From NCBI GenBank assembly GCA_000231825.2, contig JH720306.1, forward strand, positions 656,199-720,198: DNA of 64,000 bases. The letters are read 5' to 3'. The DNA is from Tetrahymena elliotti 4EA. Its lineage: Eukaryota > Ciliophora > Oligohymenophorea > Hymenostomatida > Tetrahymenidae. Of the stretch, positions 1 through 12,065 are shown piece by piece (the first letter of the stretch is position 1; each line of letters starts with the position of its first letter). Below the pieces are notes generated by a model that did no database searches, had not been told where the DNA came from, and worked only from the letters and a program-made list of their open reading frames with translations. A program made the position numbers and the translations under genes.

Positions 1-680
1 ATTTTTGAATGAATGAATGAATGATGGAATAAATAAACATTTTTAATTATGAGAGATTGGCTCATTTGGTTGATTTACTTGATATTTGCCCAGTTCCATT
101 GCTCTTTATTAACTCTTATTTATTTTTTTCAGATTTAATTTAAATATTTATGTTTTTCTCATTATTTTAAATATTTCTTTATTCAATTCTATATTTATTT
201 TTATATTTCTGTAAAAGTTTGAATAAGTTTGGTCTATGGGGAGCAGAAGGATTAGTATCTGGCTTAAAATAGTGCTCTAATATCTAAACTTTGACTCTTA
301 ACATAGGGTAAAAATAGTGTTTCAATATTTTATTCATTTTTAAATGAATGATGGAATAAATAAAGACTTTAATTTCTGAGCAACTGACTAATTTTGGTTG
401 GTTTACTTGATATTTGTTCAGCTCAGTTACTCATTCATTAATTCTTATTTGTTCTTTTCAGATTTTATTTCTTATTTGTTTTTTCAGATTTAATTCAAAT
501 GTTAATATATTTCTCATTTTTAAAAATATTTCTTTATTTAATATTTATTTTTTATACTTATTAAAAAGTTGGAAGAGTTTTGACGATTTGACTGAAAAAC
601 GAATAAGACTAAAACAAAGATTAACGAAAGCAAAAAGATTAGTTAAATTTTAATTATTGTATAAAAAAAAATATGTATGA
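1..680 (+). CDS. Leucine-rich-repeat protein, 3' end (partial)
   Basis: Last two exons of a ciliate LRR gene whose 5' part lies outside the window. Bases 1-217 are intron. Exon 218-307 is exactly 90 bp, phase 2 to 2, and encodes one 30-residue repeat containing GLVSGLKQCSNIQTLTLNI. It is followed by a GTAAAAATAG donor. After a 261-bp intron, exon 569-680 encodes a short basic tail (LTEKRIRLKQRLTKAKRLV) ending at TGA 678-680. The repeat matches those in the array at 4718-7866, including its splice signals. Such LRR proteins usually act as protein-binding scaffolds; no catalytic domain is visible here. The frame is intact, so this copy may be functional. Confidence is good for the family and moderate for the exact last exon. 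Confidence 0.6.
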
Positions 681-839
681 TAAAAATATTACGAATTACA
701 TCTTAGTATTCAAGTTAAAACAAAAAAAAATTTTATTTAAATATTAAAATATGTTTATCCATCTTTATCATAGCTAAAAATTAACTTTTTCTGAAGCTTT
801 TAAATTTAATAAATAAAAAGTGATTATTAAAACTAAATT

Positions 840-1520
840 TATCTAAAAAATAGCTGATAAAGCTTTGTTTTTTTAATTTCAACTTAGAGAAATCATACGA
901 TTGTTTTATGGGCAATTAAAATTTTTTAATTATATAAAATAAATTTAGTCAATTATTAGTTAAACTATGATTAAATATAGGTCATAGGTATTTATTTTTA
1001 AATTTAGCACACCATGAATAAAACAACTAATATGACAAAAGTATCATAAACGATTTGGACATAGTAGCATAAACTACATATTAATTTAAGCACATATGTT
1101 TTTTTTCTAATTTTTTTGTTTTAGCTTTTGAAAGATAGAAATTAATTAAATTTGATAAATGAAAATTAGTGGCTTGTTAATGTTTCTAAAAAAATACTGA
1201 TAAAAGATAAAACCATAATAGGTACTAAGTGAAATTTAAATTAAGATAATTTCAGAAAAGTTATGTGGATAATTAATTTTTTAAATAAGATGAAAAACTA
1301 TATGTCTAATTTGATTTGGATAAAATATATGTCATTATTATTAATTTTAAATTTGCATATCATAAATTCACAATAAATTTCATAAAAGCAGAACAAAATA
1401 TGTTAACAAAAATTAAAAATAAATTGCATATTTATTGTTTAATTTACAAGTGTTTTTTTGCTAATATTTTTGTTTTTTTATTGAAGGATAGAAAAAAATA
1501 AAAAATAAATGAAAATTAAC
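840..1520. repeat. Two-copy diverged direct repeat (unit about 350 bp)
   Basis: Two adjacent stretches, about 840-1170 and 1190-1520, run parallel at an offset of roughly 354 bp. Both carry a poly-T tract, then a GAAAGATAGAA or GAAGGATAGAA motif, then an AT-rich tail with ATGAAAATTA. Each also has a matching upstream part with ATATAGGTCAT or ATATATGTCAT. There is no open reading frame of note. It looks like an old intergenic tandem duplication. The rest of 681-1725 is AT-rich spacer. Confidence 0.4.
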
Positions 1521-1725
1521 AGTAAAAAACGATATTATGATTAATTGATTTGATTGTTTATTATGTATGCAATTAAGACAACAAAAAAATAAATATCTCA
1601 TTTTAATTGATTTGTCATAAGAATAATTAAAAAGAATTTATTGTTTTGTAGAAAGATTAAAAAATTTAAAAGGAATAAGAAGTATCTTCAAGATAATTAA
1701 TATCAATAGTTGTAAAATTAGGGAA

Positions 1726-3829
1726 ATGTAAAAGCATTTTGAGTAATACACTGAAGCACTTAATTAGGGGAAAATAGATACTTGTATTGAGTTATGCAAG
1801 TTAGAAAATATTAGCGAGAAGGAAATACTATCAAGCAGCTCTTATATTAATAGCACATTGTTAACTTAAATCAAAGAAAATTTACACACTTTGAAGAGTA
1901 AGTTTTTATACGATTACCTCTTTAGTGCTTATTAAAAAGGCTGCAAAATTAGCGTATATTTTGATAGTGCAAATGTCTACAAAGATGATGAATCTTAGGT
2001 ATCTACTGAAAATCCTACTGATGAATTATCTGTATCAACAACAGTTTATGCTCTTTCTAGCCCATTACTTAATATTGATATATTTTTGCTATGTATTTCT
2101 CATATGAATAACCTTATGACTCAAAAAATAGTGTCGCTAGAAGTTAAATAGCTCATGAATTCTATTTTGCTGATGATTAGTTTGTTTGCAGAAGAAAAAG
2201 AAGTTTAAAATATCTGCAGAAGATAAAAATTTATCAATAATTTTATAAAGTTATTTAATGATATTTTGGTCAATTCAAAACCTTCAGACACTAACCCAAT
2301 AGATTAAAATATAGCTGTTCTTTGTACTCATATATTAGCAAAGTTATCAAATAAATCAAAGAAGAACTAGGATTACCTTATTCGCAAAAAAGCACATGAA
2401 ATATTTAAAGCAATACTTATGTCAGGTGATAAAAACATTCTTATATTCCAAGCAACTGCAGGGTAAAAACATTAATATTTATTTCAAAAATGAATGAATT
2501 ATAGAAAAAAAAGTATTTGAAGAATATGATTTTAGAAATATAATTAAAGATATTTTTTTAATACAATTTAGGCTTCTAAGTAACTTGGCTCATAATTAAG
2601 ATTCAAGACTTTTGATGTGGACAAGTGGAGTTTTAAATATTTGCAAGAAACTTTTAGTTAGTTGTTAAAACAACTTAAAAATAGTCGAATTTTGTTATAT
2701 AATAATTATGAAATTAGCTTAAGAGTGTAAAGAAGTTGTTGAGGATATTAAAAATGATTCATAATTTATGGATAACTTAAATTTAATATTAGCATAGCAA
2801 GAATTGATGGACATTAAAATCTAAAAATCTGAAAATCTTTCTATCTTCGGTTTAGCTGTAGGAATTCTTAGAAAGATAGCTGGTTTTTAAGATTTTAGAG
2901 CACACATTTTAAAAAAGTACAGTAAATATCCTTTGAATTATATTACAAAAAATCAAAGTGTAGTGACCACAGGACCAAGTTAGATAGTTTAAACTTTTGT
3001 TTAAAAAGAAGTTCTAGCTTTAATAGGTGTTTTTGCTATAGAAGAAGAAGGAAGATAATTGGTAATAAGATAAGTTCCTAAGCTTTCTTCATCAATAATT
3101 AAGATTTGTCTTAACTCTTTTGAAGATTCCAAGCTAGTTAAAGTCAGTTTAGGTATGTTTTCATCTATTGATTACATACTATTTTTAAAATAAAAATTAT
3201 AATTATTATTAGGTTGTTTAACTAACTTAAGTGTGCTTGAATAAAGCAGAGAGGAAGTAAGTAAAGAAAAAGATTTTTATGTATTGATTTTTAGCACAAT
3301 TGAAAAATATGATTATAGTTCTGGTATGCTAGAATATTGCTTAAAAATGATATTGAATAACTGTTCAAATTCAGTTAGTTTCAAGAATTTTAGTGTTCCA
3401 AAACTAATTTTAAAATTATTATTTTTAGGATTTGCTTACTAATCTAATATTTTAATTGTCGATTTAACATCAAAAATTCTTAAAGCTTTGAGTACAAATG
3501 CAATAGTTTTATAAAATATAATTAAATGCTTCAGGGAATATGAAAACAGCAACTAATCCTATAAATATGCTAATGTAGTTGTGGGTCAACTTAAAATATT
3601 AATAACTAATAATTTACTAGATTCAGTATTAGATTTAATTATATTGATAGCTTGTATATGCACAGTTGACAAACCATTTATCAGCGAATTACAAGAAAAA
3701 ACTGACTTTTTGAGTGTAATTAAAGATATCCTTGATACTAATAGATAAAATCCTAAGGATCTACAAAGGCTGTCATCATCATTAGCCTTCCTTCCCTTAG
3801 AAGAGTTTAAAGGCTTAATTTTAATCTGA
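1726..3829 (+). CDS. Hypothetical helical-repeat (ARM/HEAT-like) protein
   Basis: Three exons (1726-2462, 2572-3152, 3213-3829) join in frame to give about 644 residues. Introns are 109 and 60 bp with GT..AG ends. The start was chosen at an A-rich ATG (GGAAATG). The frame stays open further upstream to an ATG near 1567, so a longer N-terminus is possible. I do not recognise the family. The sequence is almost entirely amphipathic helices rich in Leu, Ile and Lys with no signal peptide or TM segment. Leu-rich blocks such as KLCRLLSNLA-type stretches recur through the middle and C-terminal thirds, suggesting an alpha-solenoid. In that case the likely role is protein binding. No catalytic motif is seen. 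It stands alone between two LRR loci. The existence of the gene is well supported; the fold is a guess. Confidence 0.65.
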
Positions 3830-4717
3830 GTAAACAAACCAAAATAATAAAAAATTAATTAATTATTAAATATTATTCTCATTTATTAATATTATTTATA
3901 TTTTTTACAATCTTGTAATTAAAAATCTTGAAGTTAGTTAGTTATTCATTTATTAAATATTCAAAATGAGTTTATTTATTTCTTTTCAATTATCAAATAT
4001 AAATTTGCTGATCAATTTTTTAAAGTGTCCTAAGTATTCTGTAAAGGATTGCCCTCTATTCCTTTTAAATATAATTTTGCAATTCTTATTTTTCTTTATC
4101 TTTTAGAAAATAGCTATTGTATAAAATAGTCAAAGATATTAATTAATCAAAGAAATTAAAAATAATTAAATAAACTAATGACTAGTATTAAAATTGATTA
4201 ATATTTCACTATTTTAGTTAAAATTATTTTAAAAATTTACAAAAATGAAAAAAAGGATATTGAAAAACATTTATCAAACAAGAAAAAATAAATTTTTTAT
4301 TTTATATGAAATTAAAATGGATAAAAGTTAAATTTTAATAAATAAACATGAAATCAAATAAATCTAATAAAAATAGATAAACTATAATTAAATATTAAGA
4401 AGACAACATTTTGCATTAGTTTTTACCTTTTTTATTAAGTCTGAGGTAATTATTGTAACTCCTCTTCGGTTTTTGTTAATTTTTAGAGTGGAGAGAAATC
4501 GAAGATTTTGCAATCCCCTTTTGAGATACTTTCATTTTTTAAAATCTTATTATGGCATTTTTAAATTATGAATGGATTTTTACAAAGAGTTATTTTACTT
4601 TTTTCTTTCTTCAAAATTTGAAATTTTTTTTTTCCAAAATAAATAAAATTTAAAAAGAAAGGTGATGAAAAATATAAAACACTTTTTTATATCAATCAAG
4701 CACTTCAATTTATACTG
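3830..4717. other. Intergenic spacer
   Basis: AT-rich spacer between the helical-repeat gene and the LRR array. The only distinctive part is a less AT-rich, potentially structured stretch at 4436-4545, listed separately. Confidence 0.5.
4436..4545 (+). ncRNA. Candidate structured RNA (unassigned)
   Basis: This stretch is clearly less AT-rich than its surroundings and holds complementary arms. TCTTCGGTTT at about 4464-4473 can pair with AAATCGAAGA at 4496-4505 (one G-U pair). AAGTCTGAGG at its 5' end partly complements the CCCC..AGATACTT region near its 3' end. A T-run follows, as at Pol III terminators. It has no long open frame. I compared it by eye with spliceosomal U1-U6, telomerase RNA and tRNA features and found no convincing match (for example, no U5 loop sequence). 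It may also be a chance inverted repeat. Confidence 0.2.
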
Positions 4718-7700
4718 ATGTGGAAATATATTTTAATATTTATCTATTTCAAGTTACTAAGCTCTAATTTAACTTCATACTTAAATCTGAATCTAAGTTT
4801 TTGGTAAAATTCTTTTTTTCTTTTAATATAATCAAATCTCTAAATCTAAATTATGAGACTGAACCTAAATTAAAAATAAAAATTCAGTTTTAATTATTAA
4901 TTTCAGCAAATACCAATATTGATTTACTCAAAATTTCTTTGGCTAATTCATTTTTATTTATTGTTTTCAGCCAAATTTTTATGTTTTTATCATATTAATG
5001 CTTATTTTTATAATTTTTAAAAGGGAAAATTATATCAGTGAAACGGGAGTATAGGAATTCGGATCTAAATTAGTAAAATGCTCCAATTTATAAACTTTGA
5101 CTATAGACCTTAGGTAAAAATAATGTTTCAATATTAAATATAAATTTTTAAGTAAACAAAGACTTTGATTTATGAGCTACCAAAAAATTTAGGTTAGTTT
5201 ATTTGATAATTCAAGTATTCATTAATTTTTATTTGTTGTTTGTTTACAGATTAAATTTATATTTTAATTTTCTCTTTCTTTTTGTTCAATATTTATTTTT
5301 ATGGTTTTTAAAAGTCACAATAACATTCGCGAAATTTGTGCATAAGAATTAGGATCTAAATTAGCAAAATATTCTAATCTCTCAACTTTAAATCTTAACC
5401 TCTAGTAAAAATAGTGTTTCAAATTATTTTTGAATGAATAATTAAACATTTTAATTCATAAGCCAATAGACATACTGATTTAATATCATGTTTTTGTTAT
5501 TCTTTTAAACATCTTAATTTAATATGTATCTTAACAATTTTTTAAAAAGAGAAAATAATTCGGTGAAATGGGAGTATATGGATTAGGATCTGAATTAGTA
5601 AAATGCTCTAATCTCTAAAATTTGACTCTTTGAGTTAAGGTAAAAATAGAGTTTCAATTTTAACTATACATTTTTTTATAAATAAAAACTTTAATTTATG
5701 AGTTACTTATTTTTTTAGATAGGTTTTTTTACTTGATATGTGTTTAATCAATAATTTGTATTTGTTTTTATCAGATTAAATTCCCATTTTTATTTTTTTC
5801 TCATTCTTTTGTGTCTATTTATTTAAAATTAATTTTTATAATTTTTTATAGGAAAAATAATATTGGCGAAGTAGGGGCATAAAGATTGGGGTCTGAATTA
5901 GCAAAATACCCTAATCTCTAAACCTTAGTTCTGAGCCTTGAGTAAAAATAGTGTTTCATTATTTATAAAATATTTTTGAATTATTAAAGACTTTATTTAT
6001 GAGTGACTAATTAATTTTAGTTGGGATATTTGATAATTAATTGGTTCTTTTATTTTTTTTTTCTGGATTTAAAACATATTTTTATGTTTTTTTCTCATTC
6101 TTTTAAATAATTCTTTATTTATTGTTTTTGTAAAAGGGAAAATGAAATTGGAGAAAGGGTATCAGAAGGATTAGGACTTGGTTAAGCAAACTGCTTTAAA
6201 CTCTAAACTTTAATTCTCGACCTAAGATAAAATCAATTTTAATTATTCATTTTTGAGAGAATAAATAAAGAAAGATTTTATTAAGAAGCAATTACTAATA
6301 TTAATAGATCTAATTCATATTATTTTAACTCATTCATTTTTATTAGTTTTCTAATTCAACTTTTTTTTTCTTTCTTTTAAATATTGCTTCTTTAAATTCT
6401 TATTAAACAAAATTTTTGTAAAGTAACAATGATATTACTGAAATGGGCACCTAAGGGTTAGGATCTGGCTTAGCAAAATGCTCTAATCTCAAAACCTTGA
6501 CTCTTTACCTCTAGTAAATATAAGTTTAAAAATTTATTATACAATTTCTTTTATAAGCAACTGATTAATGTTAGTTTACCTCATTAATCCTTATTTATTG
6601 TTTTCAGATTTAATTCAAATTGTTCTCATTATTTTAAATATTTTTTATTCAGTGTTTATTCTTTTTATTTTTTAACAGGGAATATAATATTTGTGAAATG
6701 GGAATTTCAGGTTTAGGATCTGAATTATCTAAATGCTCATAACTCTAAACTTTAACTCTCGACCTCTAGTAAAAATTATCTTTCACTATTAATCATGTAT
6801 TTTTTGATGATTAAATAAAGGTTTAAACTTATGAGCAATTAACTAATTTAGGTTGATTTATATGATTATTAATTAATTTATTTTTGATTTTTCATAAGAT
6901 TTAATTCAAATCCTTTGCTTTTCTAATTTTTTTAATATTTGTTTATTCAATATTTATTTTTTAAAAGGGAAAATAAAATTGACAAAATTGACACAGAAGG
7001 ATTAGGATCTGGTTTAGCAAAATGCTTAAATCTCTAAGCTTTGACTCTTCATCTCGAGTAAAAATAGTTTTTTGATAAGAATTTTTAAATGAATAAATAA
7101 AGATTTTAATTGATTAGCAACTGATTTGTTTAGATTGGTAAATCTTTTTTTGTTGGAACATTAATTTTTATTTGCTTATTTAAGATTTAATTGAAATTTT
7201 TTTTTTCTTTCTTTTAAATATTTTTGTAATCAATTCTTATTTTTTTTTAAAAGGGAAAATGATATTAGTGAAATTGGATCATCAGGATTAGCCTCTGACT
7301 TAGCAAAATGCCCTAATCTCTAAACTTTTATTCTTGAACTCTTGTAAAAATAGTTTTATAAAAATAATTTGCAATTTCGAATGATAATTAAAGATTTTAA
7401 TTTATGAGTCACTAAATTATTTAGGTTGATTGGTTTACTTTATATCCCTCTGACTTTTTAATTTTTATTTTTTGTATTCAGATTTAATTCAAATTATTAT
7501 GCTTTACTCATTCTTTTAAATATTTTTTTTTTAAAGTTCTTCAAAATTAGGATCTGAGTTAGCAAAATGTCCTAATATCTCCTCTTTGACTCTTGATCTC
7601 TAGTAAAAATAGTGTTTCAATAGTAATTAAGAATTTTTAGTGAGTCAGTGACTGACTGACTAATTATTGTTGGGTTCATTTAATTTTTTTCTTTTTTATG

Positions 7701-7866
7701 ATTTCATCCAAATATTTATATTTTTCTCATACTTTTAATACTTTTAGATATTTCTTTATTCTATATTTATTTTTATAATTTTTAAAATTTGTGAAGTAGG
7801 AGTATAAGGATTATTATCTTAATTAGCAAACAGCTCTTTTCTCAAAACTTTGGATCTTAAGCTATT
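4718..7866 (+). pseudogene. LRR gene with one repeat per 90-bp exon, probably decaying
   Basis: Eleven units recur every 234-304 bp. Each has an acceptor (usually TTTTTAAAAG), a 90-bp exon, a donor (GTAAAAATAG) and an intron of about 200 bp. Exons 5024-5113, 5315-5404, 5852-5941, 6424-6513, 6679-6768, 6968-7057 and 7254-7343 are all exactly 90 bp, phase 2 to 2, and free of TGA. They encode repeats like ENDISEIGSSGLASDLAKCP followed by NLQTFILEL. Exon 7537-7602 is 24 bp shorter, still in phase. A divergent first exon with ATG 4718 ends in phase. Lesions: exon 5550-5639 carries offsetting indels and an in-frame TGA; exon 6137-6226 has donor GT changed to AT; the last unit (to 7866) has no acceptor. 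No C-terminal exon like that at 569-680 is clear. It could still be expressed if broken exons are skipped. Confidence 0.6.
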
Positions 7867-8675
7867 GTAAAAATCAAAATAAATTTTGCATTTTTAATAA
7901 ATAAAGACTTAAATTTATTAGCAACTGACAAATATGAGTTAATTCATATACTTAAAAGCTCTCTATTAATAGTAAATTAAGTATTTCTTTTGAAGCAGAG
8001 ATCATCCCAAAAATACAAATTTCTTGGGAAGATATTAATATCACATATTTAGAAGTTTAAAAAATCCATTTTTAATGATTGTTTTAATTTATATCATTTT
8101 TGATGTTGATTCAGCCATTTTTTTAATGCATTTATGTGTTTTTTTAAAGTTAAAATTAATTAAAAAGTAAAAAAAAGGAAAAAAAAATTGAAAAATAAAA
8201 AAATAAGGTTTATAAGTTCTTTCTAGATGAAATTCTTCAATTTTATGAATGAATATCTAAATTAGAAAACATAAAATCCATTGTAATTTGAGTTGTAAAC
8301 ACAAATTTAGAATAGAAGGATGATTTTTTAAAATAAAAAATGCAAAAAATATAATGTTAAAATCATTAAAAACTTTATAAAATAGTATTAAAATGGAAAC
8401 TGATAATAGGTATTATGAAATAAATATTTATTTTTAGTAAGAAATAAGGAAATACATTATTTGAAAATATTATTTTTTTAAAAGTGGCATAAAAGAAGTA
8501 AAAATAAATTGAATGAGTAAAATTAAAAGAGAATGAAAACCTTTTGTTAATTATCTTAAGAATAGATGGATATAAATAATTGAGTGATATATATATTGAG
8601 TTAACTAACTATTTTAATAAATTTATGATTGATTATTTTAATTAATATTTAACTAATTTTTTTTGAAAATGAAAA
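7867..8675. other. Intergenic spacer
   Basis: AT-rich spacer after the LRR array, running to the convergent transporter gene. A weak basic open stretch from about 8150 to 8253 after a TTTTTTTAAAG acceptor-like site could be a degenerate last exon of the LRR gene, but nothing in it is conserved enough to call. Confidence 0.4.
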
Positions 8676-10520
8676 TCATAATCTGTTAGATGAGTGATAA
8701 CTTCCAACAAATTATTCATCATTGTTAGTATGATTATTATTCTCTTAATTTTTATCACTAGTGATTTATTAATTTTATTTTTTTTGTTTCTTAACAACTC
8801 TTTTAATTTAATGAGAGCTTTGGTGATGTAAAGTAACCTTTTCACCATTTTAATCTTATTTTTTGTTTTTATTTTTATCTGATGATTAGATAGAGTTACG
8901 TTCTTGATCAGAATTTGATGATCCTACTTAATTGGTTTGAATTTAATATTATTCACCAATCTTTTAAGATTTTTACTCATTTTTCATTTAATTATGGATA
9001 TTTTCTAAATCAACTTTAATTGTTTCATGATCATTCTCATGAGCTGATGTCATAATCTTGTTGTCTTGTTCATCATGTGAAGAGATATCCAAATCTTCAG
9101 TTGTGTGAACAAAATTGTGCATATTTTATATATTACCTAAAACAGTCTTAGGACCTTTAACTTTAATTAATACAGGGATAATAATAGCAACAAATAAACT
9201 AATGAAGTATCCAGAGATTGAAATAAGAATACCAATATCAATATTCAAAATTTCAATAAGCAATGAGCTCAATGAGTAAAAAATAGTAATACCATAGAAT
9301 GCTAATTTGCTTTTATTAATATTAGGGAACTTCATTTCCAAAAGCATGAAAAGATTGTTACGAGAACCAAGAACTATAATAGGATAAACACCAATAACGT
9401 AAATAAAAAGACCAACTTAAACAATAACTGTAAAAATATCTTTTGAAGAATAGAACTCAAGGATAGTAGAACCAGGGTTACCATCTCTGTTAAATAATAA
9501 ATAAAAAAATAAAAAATATATTCTAAAATAAAAAAAATCTATTGAAATTAAAATTGATGATTTATTTTGAACCAGTATTAATCATACTGATTCAAATGTC
9601 TACTATTAAATTTATCTCTAAATAAAAAAAACATAATTTATCAAAATATTTTACACTGCTTCTTTTCCTGTAACTGCAAAAGCTCCGAATACTCCTATAA
9701 TTGCATAGACAGTGAAACAAATAGCATAAGCTACTTTTAAGTCTCTACTGTTATTTTTTTATACTGCATTGTCTTTCACTATAGGTAAAAATAGGGAGTG
9801 GACTTAGAAAGATAAGAAAAATACTCCAATAATTGTAATAACGCTAGATGAAAAGAGGGGGATATCAGAGACATCGCTTTCTTAAATGTTTTCAACACCT
9901 TTTATGAAGCAAAACAGAACAACAATAATGACTGAGAGCATACCGAATTAGGTTATTTTTAAAATACATTAAAGGTTCTTTTAGCAAATAAGAAGGAAGA
10001 GGAATCCTACTAATGCAATACCTTACCACTAGTATGAATATTTATCAAAGGATATCTCGCTTCTCTTGACAGTTGCATTGCTTGTAAAACTGTCAATAAT
10101 AACTTTAATAACTGGATAGCTAAAAGAACATGCTAGAATGAAGTAGATAATGGAAATAAAGTATAGTAAGAGGCAATTACTAATTGAGTATACTAAGTAC
10201 CATCTCATTCCTAATGCTCTCTTAATTACTTCAGTCAAATCTAGTTCGTAATTCAAAGTGCTTTCAAGATACCACTAGCAAGTTTTAAAAAGAATGAAAG
10301 CCATAATAATCATACATATGACAGAAAGAATAATTCCACTGTCTTTAAAGACAACTGGAAAAACGACTATACTAGAACCCATCATGGTATTGGCTAATGA
10401 AATCCATGTTCTCCAACTAGGATTCTTCTTTACACTATCCCTCTTGCTATTATAATGGAAGTTGTGATTAACTAAGTTATGGAAGTGGACGACAGGGCGG
10501 CTGCCTTCAATTGTAGCCAT
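8676..10520 (-). CDS. Amino acid/auxin permease (AAAP) family transporter
   Basis: Integral membrane transporter of the AAAP (SLC32/36/38-like) family, which moves amino acids by proton- or sodium-coupled transport. Three exons on the minus strand (10520-9655, 9617-9588, 9486-8676) give about 568 residues. The introns are 37 and 101 bp, and the middle exon is only 30 bp. Near the N-terminus SWRTWISLANTMMGSSIVV is the family's first-helix signature. About ten hydrophobic helices follow, for example CLLLYFISIIYFILACSF and a final pair ending LFVAIIIPVLIKVKGP. The last 130 or so residues form a hydrophilic Gln/Asn/Ser/Asp-rich cytoplasmic tail typical of ciliate versions. The stop is TGA at 8676-8678. 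Substrate cannot be inferred. The family call is secure; the 37-bp intron is short even for a ciliate but restores the frame at DGNPGST. Confidence 0.85.
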
Positions 10521-12065
10521 TGGTAATAGATGTTATTAGATCAACTTTTTAATATTTGTGAGCTTGATTTATAATAAAGATATACTTGCGTATATTTATT
10601 TTAAACAATTTTTTGAAATCAAATCGTATTATTTACTAATTTAATTTATCTTTTGTATGTATTGAGCTTATTTTGTTTTTATTCCCACTAATTTAATACA
10701 AATTTATTAAAACATAAGAAAATCTATATGAATTTGCCAAAATAGCCTAAATGTTTGATTCATATTCAAGCTCTTTACTCTAAATTAATTAATCAAAATT
10801 GCGTATCAAAAAAGAAGAACACAAAGTATCAATTTTTTCTACTAGAAACATAATAAAACAACACCATTATAATAAAAAATAGAATTAAAATGTATTTTAA
10901 CTTAAATAAAATATCTTCCAAAACTCAAGCAACAAGATGAATCTTAATTGTAAGTGACTTGTTACTAGTATCAACTATTGTAATTAACAACATTTTATAA
11001 GTAATTTTACTTATTTTAACTAAAAAAAGAGCTAGCTCATTAATTTTTTTCAAGTTACTTGCTTAACTTTAATCTATCTATTTTTTGAGCTGAAGTTTTT
11101 TTTAAATTTTAAAGAAAGAAGAAAAACTGATTTTCTTTTTTTTAAAATTAGCTAAAGAAGTAATTAAATAATTTTTTTTGAAAATATTCCTATCGCATTT
11201 TAGTAGCATAGGATAAGCAAATATAAATATTTAAAGATATTTTTATGATTCATTTTTTTGAGATTCTATCTTTAAAGAAAGTAAAAGTGCAAATAAATAA
11301 CCCATAAATTGTAAAATTGTTATTTTTTGTTAGTAATATGTAAAATTAAGAGATAAAATAAGCTCAAATAGACAATTAATTCAAAATTGGACATATTTTT
11401 CAAAAATTCATAAAATTGAGTTTAAAAATACTTCAAAATTAAACTTACAAACTGCCAAAATGTGATTAAAAAAATTATTATGAGTAATATTTATGAACAT
11501 TCATGTTACTTATCTAAAAAATATTTTATATTCTAAAGATAAAAGAAGCTTAAAATAATTATTTCAAAGTATTTAATTTTTGAATCTAAACTTCATTAAT
11601 CCATCATTATATTAAATATTTTAGACAAAAACCTGCAAAAATATCTAATATCAGTCCAAAGTAATAAAATAACTTAATATTTATTATTTTTGATTAATTT
11701 AAGATCTATATCATATTTCTTCTCTATTACAATTGTATGTTTCCTATATTCTAAATTAAAAATCTATTTTCATAATATCTTTAAAAAATAAATCCCAAAA
11801 AATATTTATTTATTTTAGTTTATCAATTTTAGACAAAAAATTTTAAAAAATTTGAATAAAACTGAAAATAAAAATATCATTAATTTAAGGATAATAAATA
11901 AATAAAGCATTTTAAATAATCTTTTCTTAAAAATTTTTAATAAGGAAACAAAAATTTCTTACAAAGAGATATAAAATTCATTTCTGAATTAATACAATCT
12001 ATTTTTTATAAAATTATATTCATAATTGAATTTCTCAATTATATAAATTTTTTAATATATTTATT
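10521..12065. other. Intergenic spacer
   Basis: Very AT-rich region upstream of the transporter and downstream of the BPI-like gene. I see no coding frame, RNA or repeat worth naming. Confidence 0.5.

Noticed and set aside
1..7960. Non-coding satellite repeat
   Set aside because: The roughly 280-bp periodicity first looked like a minisatellite, but the conserved cores are open 90-bp exons encoding LRRs with splice signals at both ends.
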